Shown: positions 47,778 to 57,936, counted from the first letter of the stretch. The stretch is 64,000 bases of DNA from Chitinophaga pollutisoli (GCF_038396755.1 NZ_CP149822.1:4432001-4496000); one strand, 5' to 3'. The notes: generated by a model from the letters alone, not told the origin. Numbers and translations are program-made.

Positions 47778-48910
47778 TGAGACATAAATTATTTTCCCTG
47801 AGCGCCGGCTTCGTTTTGCTGGCATCCATGGCTGCCCGGGCACAAGCCGATACGGCAGCTGGCGCTCAGGTTCCTTATTCCTCTGCGTTGCATTTCGGCC
47901 GGCAATATGCAAAGGCTGAAAAAGCGTTTTCGTTTAAAGGGCAAACTGCGAATGATGTGTCCCGGTGGCGTTCTGCGTTTCTTCCGCGCCTCAAAGCAGC
48001 TTTGGGCCTCGATAAAATCGAATCGCAGCTGCCGGGATACATTCCCCGGGCGCACATGCGCTCGTCGGAGGATATGGGGGCGTATATCCGGCAGCGTTGG
48101 GTAATCTGGACGGAACCAACGGTTCCCTTGCCCATGGTGATCCTGCTGCCGAAAGGCGGCGGTACGCGCCCGCTCGTTTTGACTCCACATGGCCACGGCA
48201 AAAATCCCGAACAATACGCCGGCATTTATCTGGACGAAGAAGAGCGCCGCATGGTGGCGGCCCGCGGCCGTGATGTGGCCGTGCAGGCCGTGAACCTTGG
48301 TTATATTGTTATTGCGCCTACTACCAGGGCCTTCGGTGAAACGCGCACGGAAAAGGACAAGCGCGACAGCCTGCCGTTTTCCTGCCGCATCCAGCTGATG
48401 CACGATCTCCTCGTCGGCCGGACGCCCGTGGGCGACCGCGTGTGGGATATGTCCCGCATCATCGATTGGGCGCTGGCGCACTTGCCGGTAGATAAGGAAA
48501 AGATCGCCATCACCGGGAACTCCGGCGGCGGAACCGTTTCGTTGTTCGCCGCGGCATGTGATGGTCGGATCGCCGTTGCCGCGCCTTCTTCTTACTTCTG
48601 TTCTTTCGAAGCCAGCATCGGAACGATCGCGCATTGCGATTGCAATTACATCCCCGGCATCCTGGAATTGGGTGAAATGGGAGATGTGGCCGGATTGATA
48701 GCGCCCCGCGCATTATGCATTATTAACGGCCAGAAAGATGAAATTTTCCCGATAGCAGCCGCCCGCGCTGAATTTCAGCGGGCGCAACGGGTGTATGGTG
48801 TCGCCGGAGCTGCTTCAAAACTGGAAATGTATGAAGGCGCCGGTGGGCATGAGTATTACAAGGATGGAGTGTGGCCTTTCATCACAAAGTGTTTCAGCTA
48901 CCCCAAATAA
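47777..48910 (+). CDS. Secreted alpha/beta hydrolase (acetyl-xylan-esterase-like)
   Basis: Encodes 377 residues from a GTG start that overlaps the susD stop by one base (TAGTG). It has a signal peptide (about 1-22) and an alpha/beta-hydrolase fold. The catalytic triad appears as Ser249 (ITGNSGGG), Asp321 (NGQKDEIFP) and His358 (GAGGHEYY). The sequence is closest in style to the Abhydrolase_7/dienelactone-hydrolase-like carbohydrate esterases of glycan loci. It probably removes acetyl or other ester groups from the imported glycan. Coupling to susD places it in the susCD operon. Confidence 0.85.
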   Translation: MRHKLFSLSAGFVLLASMAARAQADTAAGAQVPYSSALHFGRQYAKAEKAFSFKGQTANDVSRWRSAFLPRLKAALGLDKIESQLPGYIPRAHMRSSEDMGAYIRQRWVIWTEPTVPLPMVILLPKGGGTRPLVLTPHGHGKNPEQYAGIYLDEEERRMVAARGRDVAVQAVNLGYIVIAPTTRAFGETRTEKDKRDSLPFSCRIQLMHDLLVGRTPVGDRVWDMSRIIDWALAHLPVDKEKIAITGNSGGGTVSLFAAACDGRIAVAAPSSYFCSFEASIGTIAHCDCNYIPGILELGEMGDVAGLIAPRALCIINGQKDEIFPIAAARAEFQRAQRVYGVAGAASKLEMYEGAGGHEYYKDGVWPFITKCFSYPK

Positions 48911-48929
48911 ACGTGTTTTGACTGTGATT

Positions 48930-48965
48930 AGCCGGGTGTGTATTTCTATACGCCTGGCTTTTTTT
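48930..48965 (+). terminator. Terminator after the susCD-esterase operon
   Basis: AGCCGGGTGTGTAT pairs imperfectly with ATACGCCTGGCT, followed by seven T. It lies between convergent genes and could serve both strands. Confidence 0.7.
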
Positions 48966-48980
48966 ATGCTTTTTCATTTT

Positions 48981-50048
48981 TCAATCTTTCCAATCCGATA
49001 TCTTATTGATGAAAGCAATCAGGCGTTCCGCCATCACAGCATGCTCCGCCGCGTTCGGATGCCCGTTTCCGCCGATGTAATCGAAAGTAAAGGCATGAAT
49101 TCGAGGATCCTGCAACCTGTTAACCGCCTCCCGGATATATCCCGGCCACGGCGAACCGTTGCTCACGGCGCCCATGCTGCCCAATGCGCAAATAATGCGC
49201 GCGTTCGGGTAGTGCCGGCGTAAATTTTTGATGAATCCCATATAAGTAACGATCACCGTTTCGGGTGTGGGCGCGGCTTTGTCGCCGAACTGGCGAATGT
49301 ATTGCGGATGCTTTGGTTGCAGGAATAGTGAAGCGTCGTTTTGCAACAGGTTTACGACAACGATCTCTGGTTTATCTTTGCTGAAATCCCAAACACTGCT
49401 GCTATCGGCCGGGTTGGTGCGGTCGTAGATCTCCGGCATGATATCGTTCCCCCAGCTGATCATCAGCCCGATCCCGCTGGAGGAATTGCAATGATATTCG
49501 GCTCCGAAGTGCCGGGCGGTGCGTGCGCTGTAGCTCAGGTAATTGTTGGTGGATGGCCCTTTCGACGAAGTGTCGCGCTCGCGCATGCCCGCGCCAACCG
49601 TTATCGAATTGCCGTAAAACGCGATCCGCCGGCGCGGCGTTTTGATGCGGTAAGTTTTTGTTCCGTCTTCGTATCGGAATCCATGGAAAGTTGTTATGCC
49701 GTTGTACCAGTCAGTTTGCCGGTGCAGTGAGACGGTATGTTTGCCCGGTTTGAGGTTTTCCGCGATAACATACGTTTTCCGGCCATAGGCGGGCGTGAAG
49801 TCGCGCACGGGCTGGCCGTCGATGATGATGCGGTATACGTTTCTGCCGGTCGCATCTTCCAGTTCCGCCGCTACCGAGGTGCCTGAAAAACGCGTGCTGA
49901 TCATGGTTCCGGGCCAGTAAATGCCCGTGCTGCCATTGCCGAAATGCTTCACGCGCCCAGTGAAATTTGCGCGCTTATTTTGAGCGAAAGTTGCGCCGGG
50001 CGAGAGGAGGAGCAGTAGTAACAATGCCCGGAAGTAAGTGTGCTTCAT
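48981..50048 (-). CDS. SGNH/GDSL hydrolase, carbohydrate esterase family 2-like
   Basis: Encodes 355 residues with a signal peptide (about 1-22). The N-terminal jelly-roll domain (about 28-130; GIYWPGTMISTRFSGTSVAAEL) matches CE2 enzymes. The SGNH catalytic domain has Ser147 (FYGNSITVGAG), Asn in VVNLLQND, and His330 in GGNGHPNAAEH. CE2 members deacetylate plant or bacterial polysaccharides. It lies 12 nt downstream of another esterase on the same strand, so the two are co-transcribed. Confidence 0.9.
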   Translation of the reverse strand: MKHTYFRALLLLLLLSPGATFAQNKRANFTGRVKHFGNGSTGIYWPGTMISTRFSGTSVAAELEDATGRNVYRIIIDGQPVRDFTPAYGRKTYVIAENLKPGKHTVSLHRQTDWYNGITTFHGFRYEDGTKTYRIKTPRRRIAFYGNSITVGAGMRERDTSSKGPSTNNYLSYSARTARHFGAEYHCNSSSGIGLMISWGNDIMPEIYDRTNPADSSSVWDFSKDKPEIVVVNLLQNDASLFLQPKHPQYIRQFGDKAAPTPETVIVTYMGFIKNLRRHYPNARIICALGSMGAVSNGSPWPGYIREAVNRLQDPRIHAFTFDYIGGNGHPNAAEHAVMAERLIAFINKISDWKD

Positions 50049-50060
50049 GCTTTATATACA

Positions 50061-51923
50061 TTATTGACCGACCGTGATGGAAAAGGTGCCCCAGGTCACG
50101 TTGCGCTTAATCGTTTTCCATTCTTTTACTTCGTAACAGGCAAGGAATCGGATCACGTGGCCCGGCGGACAATTCTTCGCGATCCGGATCAGGGAAGAAA
50201 GTGCGTACCCATCACCCCATTTGTCGGGCTGCAGGTCGTCGTGCAAGGTTTCGGATACAATATAGGGATCTTCGAAATATAATTTGGTACGATGGCTGAA
50301 TTGATAGATCATGATTTTTTCGCCTGGCTCCGCGATGTTGTTGCCGTTGCCGCTTCCGTAAATCTCGCTGTCGCCGTCGTCGATCCCGATTTCATTGAAA
50401 GAAGGAACTGCGAAAAAGGGAAGTGCTTCAAACTCGTCTTCCCAGCTGCGGCCCTTTTCGTCTTTTATCGTCAGTTGAAATTTTACGAATGGACTGGATC
50501 CGTCGGCCGGAGGTTCCTGGTTCGCGGAAATGGTGAAACTGGCGTCTGTCCAGGCGAGTTGTCCGGATGCGATGGCGGGCAGCTGGATGGAGGGTTGTGC
50601 AATGTTGACGCCGGGAGTGGTGGTGGATAACGTGGCGGTTAGTTTGCCGGATGCGCTGCCGCCACGGTTCAGGAGGCGCAGGCGGATGGATGCGGGTGTT
50701 TTGTGCGGGAGAAAGTGATCCTGGCGTCCGGCGTTGAAATCGGCCAGCACGATCTCCGGCGCGGAATTTTTGGCGTTGATGCCGAAAATGGCGGGTGTTC
50801 CGTTCGTGTTAACCTGGATGCGGCCCCGCGCGTCTGCGGTGATATTCCGGGTAGAGATGGAATCTTTGGATTTATCGTATTGCACCAAAGTGTACGTGGC
50901 GTTAGGCCGGTAAACGGGTGCGGTGCTGATTTGCAGGGCAGTGCCCGGGATGGGTGGGCCATCTGGTTGCCAGGCGCGGGTTTGCGAAGTGAAGCCGCCT
51001 TTGGTGACACCATTTAGCTCGATATATCCCGGAGTAGTCATGTTGCTGTTGACGGCGTAATCCCAAACCTCGAAGTTGGGGTACAGGTCGGCGTGGTGCC
51101 ACCTTTGCGGGGGAGGTGCCGGTGTGCCGATGGCGCCCGCCACAAAAAGGAAAGCGTCCCTGAATTGTTCGAAATTCAGTTGATGGGGACCTTCGTATGC
51201 CTGGTAACTGTAATCCAGCTTCGGCTCCTGTTGCGCGCCGTGGTGCATTTCTGTATTCAGGTGTACCAGTTCTTCTCCGATCGATCCGTTTTGGAATCGC
51301 AGTTTCACGCCTTTGAAGTTTTTAAACATATACCGTTGCTGGTAAAGCGTGTGCCGGGCGGGTGATCCCGCGAAAAATTCCGGCGAACCTTTCGAGTTAA
51401 CGGAAATACTGACCAGTTGCGGGTATTTTCCGGCCAGGAAGAATGACATGAACCCTCCCATACTGTGCCCGATCAATCCGCGGTTGGCGCGGTCGGATAG
51501 GGTGCGATAGCTAGAGTCGATGTGGCCGACGAGCTCCAGGAAGTAGTCCTTGAACTGGACCGGGTAATTGATATTGGAATGATAACCGATGTTGTACGGG
51601 CGGTCGTCTTGCGGAACGGAGCGCCCGTTCCAGGCGACGAGAATTACGGATGCGTCGTTGACCAGTGCGGGAACGCCGGCAAATGGCAGTTTGTGATCGC
51701 CTTTATTGCCATGGAAGTAATATATGACAGGGAATTTTTTGCCGGGTTGTGTGTGGTAGTTGGCTGGCAGGTAGATGCGATACGGTCTGGCGCCGCCGAA
51801 AACCTGGGAGTAATGGCTGGTGTCGGTTTGTGCCTGGGCGCTGCCGGAAAAAACAGTCAAAATAACGAGACAGGCCCGTATGGAAATATCGCGAAAGCGC
51901 TGAAAGGGATAAATCATTTTCAA
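50061..51923 (-). CDS. Secreted esterase (CE1/esterase-D-like) with C-terminal beta domain
   Basis: Encodes 620 residues. A signal peptide (about 10-31) precedes an esterase-D/feruloyl-esterase-like domain (about 40-270) with HGNKG as oxyanion-side motif and Ser154 in the elbow GHSMGG. His in YEGPHQLNF is the probable catalytic His. The remaining 350 residues form beta-rich regions resembling immunoglobulin or CARDB-like modules (RLRLLNRGGSASGKLTATLSTTTPGV). They may bind glycan or anchor the enzyme. Alternative ATG at 51917. It diverges from the gene at 52045. Confidence 0.85.
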   Translation of the reverse strand: MKMIYPFQRFRDISIRACLVILTVFSGSAQAQTDTSHYSQVFGGARPYRIYLPANYHTQPGKKFPVIYYFHGNKGDHKLPFAGVPALVNDASVILVAWNGRSVPQDDRPYNIGYHSNINYPVQFKDYFLELVGHIDSSYRTLSDRANRGLIGHSMGGFMSFFLAGKYPQLVSISVNSKGSPEFFAGSPARHTLYQQRYMFKNFKGVKLRFQNGSIGEELVHLNTEMHHGAQQEPKLDYSYQAYEGPHQLNFEQFRDAFLFVAGAIGTPAPPPQRWHHADLYPNFEVWDYAVNSNMTTPGYIELNGVTKGGFTSQTRAWQPDGPPIPGTALQISTAPVYRPNATYTLVQYDKSKDSISTRNITADARGRIQVNTNGTPAIFGINAKNSAPEIVLADFNAGRQDHFLPHKTPASIRLRLLNRGGSASGKLTATLSTTTPGVNIAQPSIQLPAIASGQLAWTDASFTISANQEPPADGSSPFVKFQLTIKDEKGRSWEDEFEALPFFAVPSFNEIGIDDGDSEIYGSGNGNNIAEPGEKIMIYQFSHRTKLYFEDPYIVSETLHDDLQPDKWGDGYALSSLIRIAKNCPPGHVIRFLACYEVKEWKTIKRNVTWGTFSITVGQ

Positions 51924-52044
51924 AAACTTATTTTTATTTTGAAATTTTTATGAAGATAAGGTTTTGAAATAAGAATAAGAAGTGTTTTATTTGCTTTACG
52001 TTATTTTTCAATTTTCTTTAGCTTTTCTCAAAACGTATCAGGAT

Positions 52045-53943
52045 ATGAAATTTTGCTGTGCCGAAAGATGGCTGGCCTTTGGCTGGTTGTCGATGCTCTG
52101 GGGCTGCCTTCTTTTAACGCAATCAACTACTGCCGCCACCACGGCGGATACCGGCAGGGTGTTCGTCATTAACGCTCCCTTGAAAGACCTTGCCGGATTC
52201 AGGAAATTAGTGCGCCAACTCGAAGTTTTAAAACCTTATGGTAAAATTCAGGTGAATGTCAGCACCCTGGCAGATAAAAGTTTTCATGAAATCCCGGAAA
52301 AGGGAAGCGCCTGGCATGAATACGCGAGCGCCAATCCTACGCCGTTTAAATTTTTCCCGGATGCCCGTCTGGCCCCGTTTATCCCTGCCGAATTCGTAAA
52401 AAAGAACCGCCAGCTGCTGCTGGAGAAAGCGAAAATCCTGCGGGAAGCCGGGATGGAAGCATCGTTTCTCGGCTATGAGCCCAACTTCATGCCGGCCGCT
52501 TTTTTTGAAGCTTACCCGGAGTTCCTCGGCGCCAGGGTCGATCATCCCCGGAGAAGTACCCAAATGGAATTCGCGCCCTGCGTACATCAAAAGGACACAC
52601 GCGAACTGTTGGCGGGCATGATGACCGAAATGCTGCGCCAGGCCCCCGAAATCACCAGTTTCTCTTTCAAAACCAACGACGCCGGCGCTGGTATTTGCTG
52701 GTCGGATTGGCTGTACACCGGCGCCAACGGCCCCGCGCAATGCAAGCACATGAGCACCGGCGAACGCGTGCGCCAACTGCTGGAAGCCTACCAGGAAGGC
52801 GCGGCGCGCGCCGGCAGGAAGTTGTCCATCTATCTCGACGAAAGCAATTCCAATTTCTCGGAAGCGGAACGCGCCAGCATCGAAGCGGAACTGCCGCCCG
52901 GATGCTACTTTAAAAGCAATAACCGGCGCGCTCTCGTGAATGTAGGCGGCACGCTCGGCAGTCTGTACCCCGTAACAGGGATTCTCAACCCGGTCGCATT
53001 TTTGGACCAGCTGCAATCGCTGCCCCGCAACGAAAATAAAACCATCTTCATATCCCTGCGCGCGGCCTACGATCGCGGGGTGGAGCGCGCGGATATGTCG
53101 GAAATGATCATCAATCTCGTTGCCCGCCGCTTTCGCGATACCGCTTCCTGGCAGGGCGCGGACGGAGAAATGACGGAACTGAAAAAGCTTTGCCGCGAAT
53201 GGGGCGGTCCGCAATCAGCGGAAACCCTCACCAACGCCTGCGTTGCCCTGCAGGAAGCGTTTACCTATAAATCCACCACTTTCCCCGCCGTGCATTCCCT
53301 GTATTGGGGCGTGACGGTCCGCCTGATGACGCGCCCGCTGGTGGTGGCGCCGCAGCTGCTGGCGCCCGCAGAAGAAGCGTACTTCCTGCCTTACGTTTTC
53401 AATATTTCCACCGAAGAAGCGCGGATGGATTATACCGACATTCACGGCGGGCGTTTCACCGTGCCGCCAAACGTAGTGGCGAACTACGTGTTACGCATCC
53501 AACGCGCAGCAACGCTTTTTGATCAGCTTGATACGCAAGCGCCGCAAAGAGATTTCTTTTCGCGCATGGCTACGTCCCTGCGCGTCCACGCGGGTATTAT
53601 CCGCAGCTGCGGCAACTTCGCAGCCGCACAGGCGATCCGCGACCGCAACGCCGAAGCGCTCGCCGGACCGGCACGCCTGCCAGACAAAGCTTCCAGCTGG
53701 ACAGGCCATCCCGATTTCATCACTTTCAATAACATTATGCGTGACGAGCTGGATAATACCAATGCGATGATCCGGCTGCTGGAAAATGGCGGGGCGCAAC
53801 AGGTGATTGTGGCGGATAAACCGCTGTACGAAGACCGTTTCCTGCTTGGGCCTGATCTGGCGGCGCAATTGAAACAGAAAAGGAAAATCATGATGCGCCA
53901 CTGGCAGGACATCGAAAAGTATCTCGCTTCTCCCTTGAAATAG
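52045..53943 (+). CDS. Secreted protein of unknown family, possible glycoside hydrolase
   Basis: Encodes 632 residues from ATG 52045, which begins the signal peptide (Trp/Leu-rich, ending near TTAA). I do not recognise a named family. The sequence has the look of a TIM-barrel sugar enzyme: REAGMEASFLGYEPNFMPAAFFEAYPEFLGARVDHPRRS, then FSFKTNDAGAGICWSDWLYTGANGP and KLSIYLDESNSNFSEAERASIEAEL, with acidic residues at strand ends (YEPN, TNDAG, LDESN). A helical C-terminal domain follows (about 480-630). Similar prefix patterns occur in GH20/GH67-like proteins, but this is inference only. The position inside the locus supports a glycan role. Confidence 0.75.
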   Translation: MKFCCAERWLAFGWLSMLWGCLLLTQSTTAATTADTGRVFVINAPLKDLAGFRKLVRQLEVLKPYGKIQVNVSTLADKSFHEIPEKGSAWHEYASANPTPFKFFPDARLAPFIPAEFVKKNRQLLLEKAKILREAGMEASFLGYEPNFMPAAFFEAYPEFLGARVDHPRRSTQMEFAPCVHQKDTRELLAGMMTEMLRQAPEITSFSFKTNDAGAGICWSDWLYTGANGPAQCKHMSTGERVRQLLEAYQEGAARAGRKLSIYLDESNSNFSEAERASIEAELPPGCYFKSNNRRALVNVGGTLGSLYPVTGILNPVAFLDQLQSLPRNENKTIFISLRAAYDRGVERADMSEMIINLVARRFRDTASWQGADGEMTELKKLCREWGGPQSAETLTNACVALQEAFTYKSTTFPAVHSLYWGVTVRLMTRPLVVAPQLLAPAEEAYFLPYVFNISTEEARMDYTDIHGGRFTVPPNVVANYVLRIQRAATLFDQLDTQAPQRDFFSRMATSLRVHAGIIRSCGNFAAAQAIRDRNAEALAGPARLPDKASSWTGHPDFITFNNIMRDELDNTNAMIRLLENGGAQQVIVADKPLYEDRFLLGPDLAAQLKQKRKIMMRHWQDIEKYLASPLK

Positions 53944-53971
53944 CAACCGTTCCACAATAAAACTATCAGAC

Positions 53972-54775
53972 ATGAAAAAGAAAATATTCCTCGTGTTATT
54001 CGCTGCCGGACTGTTGCTCCTGTGCATCAACATTTTCGGGTTGTTTAAATCGATGCGTAACCCGGAATTATATACGCTGGAGCACACGATCAAAAACAGG
54101 ATCGGTGATGTGAAGATCAAATACCCGGAAATTCAGGAGCAGCTGGAAAAGCAGCCGGGTGAATCTGAGCACGACTACGCAGTGCGCATCAATAGTGTGA
54201 TCCACGACGGTTTCGCGCATTACTGGAAGCGCGAGGGGATCGATAAATTCAACATGCGCGTGCCCGTTTGGGAGAATTACCTGTTATTCGGTGCGTCGTA
54301 CGTGAAGCCGGAGAAATATGAAAGATATGAGTTCACGGATTATAAGAAGGGCCTGGAAAGAGGTGTGGGCGTTTGTTCCGGGCATTCCATCGTGTTGAAG
54401 GGTTACTTGCTGAAGAACGGTATTAAAGCCGAGTTGCTGGACGTGGGCGGCCGCCATGTGGTGGTGCGCGCGGAGCTGAACGACAAAACCGCCCTGATCC
54501 TGGACCCTGATTTCGGTGTGGCGGTGCCTCACGACACAGCGGCGCTTACGGCCGACCCGGAGCTGGCGCGCGCGCCTTACGCGCAAATGGCGGCGTTGTA
54601 TTATCCCGAAGCCAAAGAGCCGTATACCACGGAGCTGATGGTGGACATTTTCGGAAAGCACAAGCATGTGTACAACGTGAATAATCCTTTCGAGAAATTT
54701 TCTTATTGGGCGATCTGGGTAATTCCTTTTCTCCTGATGGCGCCATACCTGGTTTATTTAGTCGGAAAACGATAA
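53972..54775 (+). CDS. Transglutaminase-like membrane protein
   Basis: Encodes 267 residues with an N-terminal membrane segment (about 5-25), a periplasmic transglutaminase-like domain and a C-terminal membrane segment (about 243-263). The catalytic triad Cys135 (GVGVCSGHS), His162 (GGRHVVV) and Asp178 or Asp180 (ILDPDFG) is intact. Members act as cysteine proteases or amide hydrolases. It lies 28 nt after the unknown secreted protein and 11 nt before the beta-helix gene, so it is within the operon. Its role in glycan use is unclear; it may process a peptide or amide substituent. Confidence 0.82.
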   Translation: MKKKIFLVLFAAGLLLLCINIFGLFKSMRNPELYTLEHTIKNRIGDVKIKYPEIQEQLEKQPGESEHDYAVRINSVIHDGFAHYWKREGIDKFNMRVPVWENYLLFGASYVKPEKYERYEFTDYKKGLERGVGVCSGHSIVLKGYLLKNGIKAELLDVGGRHVVVRAELNDKTALILDPDFGVAVPHDTAALTADPELARAPYAQMAALYYPEAKEPYTTELMVDIFGKHKHVYNVNNPFEKFSYWAIWVIPFLLMAPYLVYLVGKR

Positions 54776-54786
54776 ATTGTAATTGA

Positions 54787-57022
54787 ATGAATGCCACGTT
54801 TTTGATGATCCGGAGCTTTGTTTGCTGTCTTGGTGTATGCGCAGCAACCGTTTCGGCGGCGCAATATTCGCCGGTACCGCACCGGGAGCTGCTTCCGGGG
54901 GAAATTCCGGTTTCAGGGCCGGGTAATTACGCCGAACCGGGCCGCACCTATGTGCTCACCCGCGATGTGGTAGCGGAAAGAAGCGCGATTTTCCTTGGGA
55001 AGGATGTAACGCTGGATCTGAACGGATACACCATCCGGTATGCGGATGCCGGGTATGGGCATATTGCCAACCGGGGTTTTGAGGAAGGATTGAAAGGATG
55101 GGATGTAGCTGCCGCCCCGGGCGCGAAAATAGAGAATACGGCGGATGTGCATGTATTCGTCGGCGAAAAATTGCTGCGGCTGAACGCGGGCGATGAAATC
55201 CGCTCGGGTTACGTGCATCTGCCGGTGGCGAACCGTTCTTATATCGCGATGTGCGGGGTAACGGGATGGCATTTTCATGATCCGCAAATGAAAGGTGATG
55301 TGCGCAATGAAATGAAGGTAAGCGTGTTTGTGGAAGATGAACAGGGCCGGGAAGTAACATGTACCACTACATACAGGGATACCGCGATGGTGAGCGCACC
55401 CGTGGAAAAGCGCAGTCCCAGGCTGGGCGGAGGTTTCGTGTTTGCACATCTCCAGGGTTTGCCGGCGGGGAAATACAGGGTGCGGGTGCGGGCCGATACG
55501 GATTGCCTGGTGGATGAAATCGATATTCGTCCCACGCAGGACGTCGGCGTGGGGATAGTCGGGGAAACCTGGGCGCGGGGGCATTACGATCATCTCTACC
55601 AATCCCAGTTTGCGGCATTCTTCGATTATACCGCCGATCCCGCCTCCGGAAGGCCCCTGGCGGGTATACCGGTGGCAATGGGGAGAGGCGTGGTGAATAT
55701 CCGGAACGGCCGGATCGAAAGCGGTTCGGAAGGCGCCATTTCCTGGGGGATTCAATCTTCCGCAGAAGATGTGCGCTTGGTTTTGAGCAACGTTTCCATC
55801 ACCACGTCCGGCATCAATGCCATCGCCGTGGATGTGACAAACGCTACTATCACCAGCTGCCGTTTCGATGTCACCAATCCGTTGCTCATTAATCGCCACG
55901 GCAGTAATTTCTATGGCGTGGATCTGCGGGGGAAACAGGCTTCGCAGGTGTCGTTTTCGGAATTCTTCGGCGGACAGGGTTGCCTTGTTTTTAAAGGGAA
56001 ACATTCCGATATTCATCACAACAAATTCTACAACCGCCAGGCCGTTACCAATCACTACAGTATCATGGCCATGGGCGACAGTTCCCGCATCTTCGATAAT
56101 TACATCGAGCCGGAAAGAGGTTCCGGTATTGAGATCTACACTAAAAAATACATCGACATCTTCAACAATACGATCAAAATCCGCACTTCTCCGCCTACCT
56201 GCGAATACGGGAAGGAAGAGTACAGCGCCAATGCGATCCGCATCGCAGATTACCGCGCCAAACCCGGAGCGCCTAACGGAGCTTATGGAAACAGGGTTTT
56301 CAATAACAGGATTCATATCACGGCGGTCAATTTCCCGCATCCGAAGGAATATATTCCGCTGTCGTGGGCCTTTTTTTACAGCGCCAGCGGGGGATAATGA
56401 TATTTTCGGGAACGAAATCGTAATCGAACATACCGATCCCGGCAGCAAAACCCTCGCCGCGGCATTCTTCATTACCGGCGGAATGGAAGGTTTCGGTGGA
56501 AAATTCTACGACAACCACATCACCTCCAACGTACCTCCGATCTGGATCGCGGGTAAGTATGGCGGAGCATCCCGGTCACTCATCACCAACAACACCATCG
56601 TAAAATCGAAGGGCGCGCTGCCGGATTATAAGCCATTTATGATGGGCTTCGACGGCTGCCGCGATTGTGTGGCTAAAGAAGTGGTGATCCGTTCGAATAG
56701 AATTGTTAATGATACGTTTGCCATCCGTATGGGCGGTGCCGGTCATTCGTTTTCCGTGCAATGGAAACTGGATATGAAAACGGTCGACAAGAACGGGCGC
56801 CCGGCGGCAAACAGGGAAGTGGTGGTGAAAGATGGCGCGGATGTGGTGGTGTGGCAAGGGAAAACGGATGCGGCAGGACAGGCTTTTTGCTACCTGGAAT
56901 CTTTTTCGGTGAAAGATGGTCAGCAAACCCCTGAAAAACCTTACCGCGTTATAGCTGGCGATGTTGAAAAGCCCGTGAAGATGGACAAGGATGCGGTCAT
57001 CGTCTTATCCCTGAAAAAATGA
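54787..57022 (+). pseudogene. Secreted right-handed parallel beta-helix protein, frameshifted
   Basis: A signal peptide (to about residue 25) and LTRDVVAERSAIFLGKDVTLDLNGYTI begin a protein with an inserted carbohydrate-binding-like domain (about 95-245). Parallel beta-helix rungs follow (VNIRNGRIESGSEGAISWG; NKFYNRQAVTNHYSIMAMGDSS; IEIYTKKYIDIFNNTIKI). The frame ends at 56397, but homologous rungs continue one base out of phase (DNDIFGNEIVIEHTDPG to VIVLSLKK, stop 57022). The shift lies at a run of five G (56389-56393), just after a run of seven T. Removing one G restores a single frame of about 744 residues. The fold fits polysaccharide lyases or epimerases. Its last four bases overlap the next ATG (ATGA). 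Confidence 0.85.
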
Positions 57023-57936
57023 GAACAGGCATCGGAATAATAATGATTGTTTCGCTTGTTGCTTGCAGGTCATCGCTGTCGGTGCAGCGGACTGAAACTG
57101 GTGTGTTGATTTCGGAAAAGGGGAAACGGGTGATGGGTTATCAGGCGGCGCCGTTGCGAATCGGTGGTGCCTTCGAGCGGGCGGGATATGTGCATCCGCT
57201 GTACAGTCTGGATGGCGCGGTACTGACGGAAGATGGTCCTGCGGATCATCCCTATCATCGCGGGATCTACTGGGCGTGGCACCAGGTAATGCAGGGCGGG
57301 AAATCGGTGGCGGATGGATGGATGTCTGAAGGGATTTCGTTTAAGCCGGTAAAAGTGAATAGCGGCAAGCGCCACGGTTACGCGTACATCGATGCGGAAT
57401 TACGTTGGTTGTTGACGGGAGCCACGCACCAGCCGGAAATCATCCGTGAGCATACGTCGATTATAGTGCATCCGGCCAGCGCGCATTACCGCGCGATTGA
57501 CTTTACGATCCGGTTGATACCGAAGATGGATAGTGTTGCGCTCGGCGGCGCCAATGATGAGAAAGGTTATGGTGGATTCTGCCTGCGCCTCGCGCTGCCG
57601 CCGGATATTGCGTTTCTCTCCGGTTCCCGGCTAATTGCCGCCCGCGAAAAAACGGTTGAAGCGGCGGCCTGGATGGATTTTTCCGGTTCGTTCGAAACGG
57701 GCAGGAAAAGCGGGGTTACTTTGTTGGTGCATCCGCAAAGTACGGCCGCTTCCACTTCATGGATCCTCCGGGAGAAGAAAAGCATGCAGAATTCCGTTTT
57801 CCCGGGGCGCATCCCCCGGTTGCTCCCACCCGACGGCTGGACGCTGAAATACAGGCTTGTCGTGCATGATGGATCGCTGAGCGGGCCGCAGCTGGAAGCA
57901 TTGTTTCAAACTTATATCACCTTTCCAAATCATTAA
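57019..57936 (+). CDS. DUF6807 (PmoA-like) lipoprotein
   Basis: Encodes 305 residues. The lipoprotein signal ends LVAC with Cys16. The fold-family pattern of PF14100/DUF6807 is clear: GYVHPLYSLDGAVLTEDGPADHPYHRGIYWAWHQV, with its His-rich centre, and SIIVHPASAHYRAIDFTIRL. These proteins are frequent in glycan loci and are beta-sandwich proteins of unknown biochemical function despite the PmoA name. The ATG overlaps the TGA of the beta-helix gene, which implies that the restored beta-helix frame was once translated. Confidence 0.88.
   Translation: MRTGIGIIMIVSLVACRSSLSVQRTETGVLISEKGKRVMGYQAAPLRIGGAFERAGYVHPLYSLDGAVLTEDGPADHPYHRGIYWAWHQVMQGGKSVADGWMSEGISFKPVKVNSGKRHGYAYIDAELRWLLTGATHQPEIIREHTSIIVHPASAHYRAIDFTIRLIPKMDSVALGGANDEKGYGGFCLRLALPPDIAFLSGSRLIAAREKTVEAAAWMDFSGSFETGRKSGVTLLVHPQSTAASTSWILREKKSMQNSVFPGRIPRLLPPDGWTLKYRLVVHDGSLSGPQLEALFQTYITFPNH

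Noticed and set aside
55868..56392. The N-terminal part of the overlapping plus-strand frame within the beta-helix gene
   Set aside because: Only the part after about 56393 is protein-like and continuous with the beta-helix; the earlier part is a shadow frame rich in Arg and Ser.
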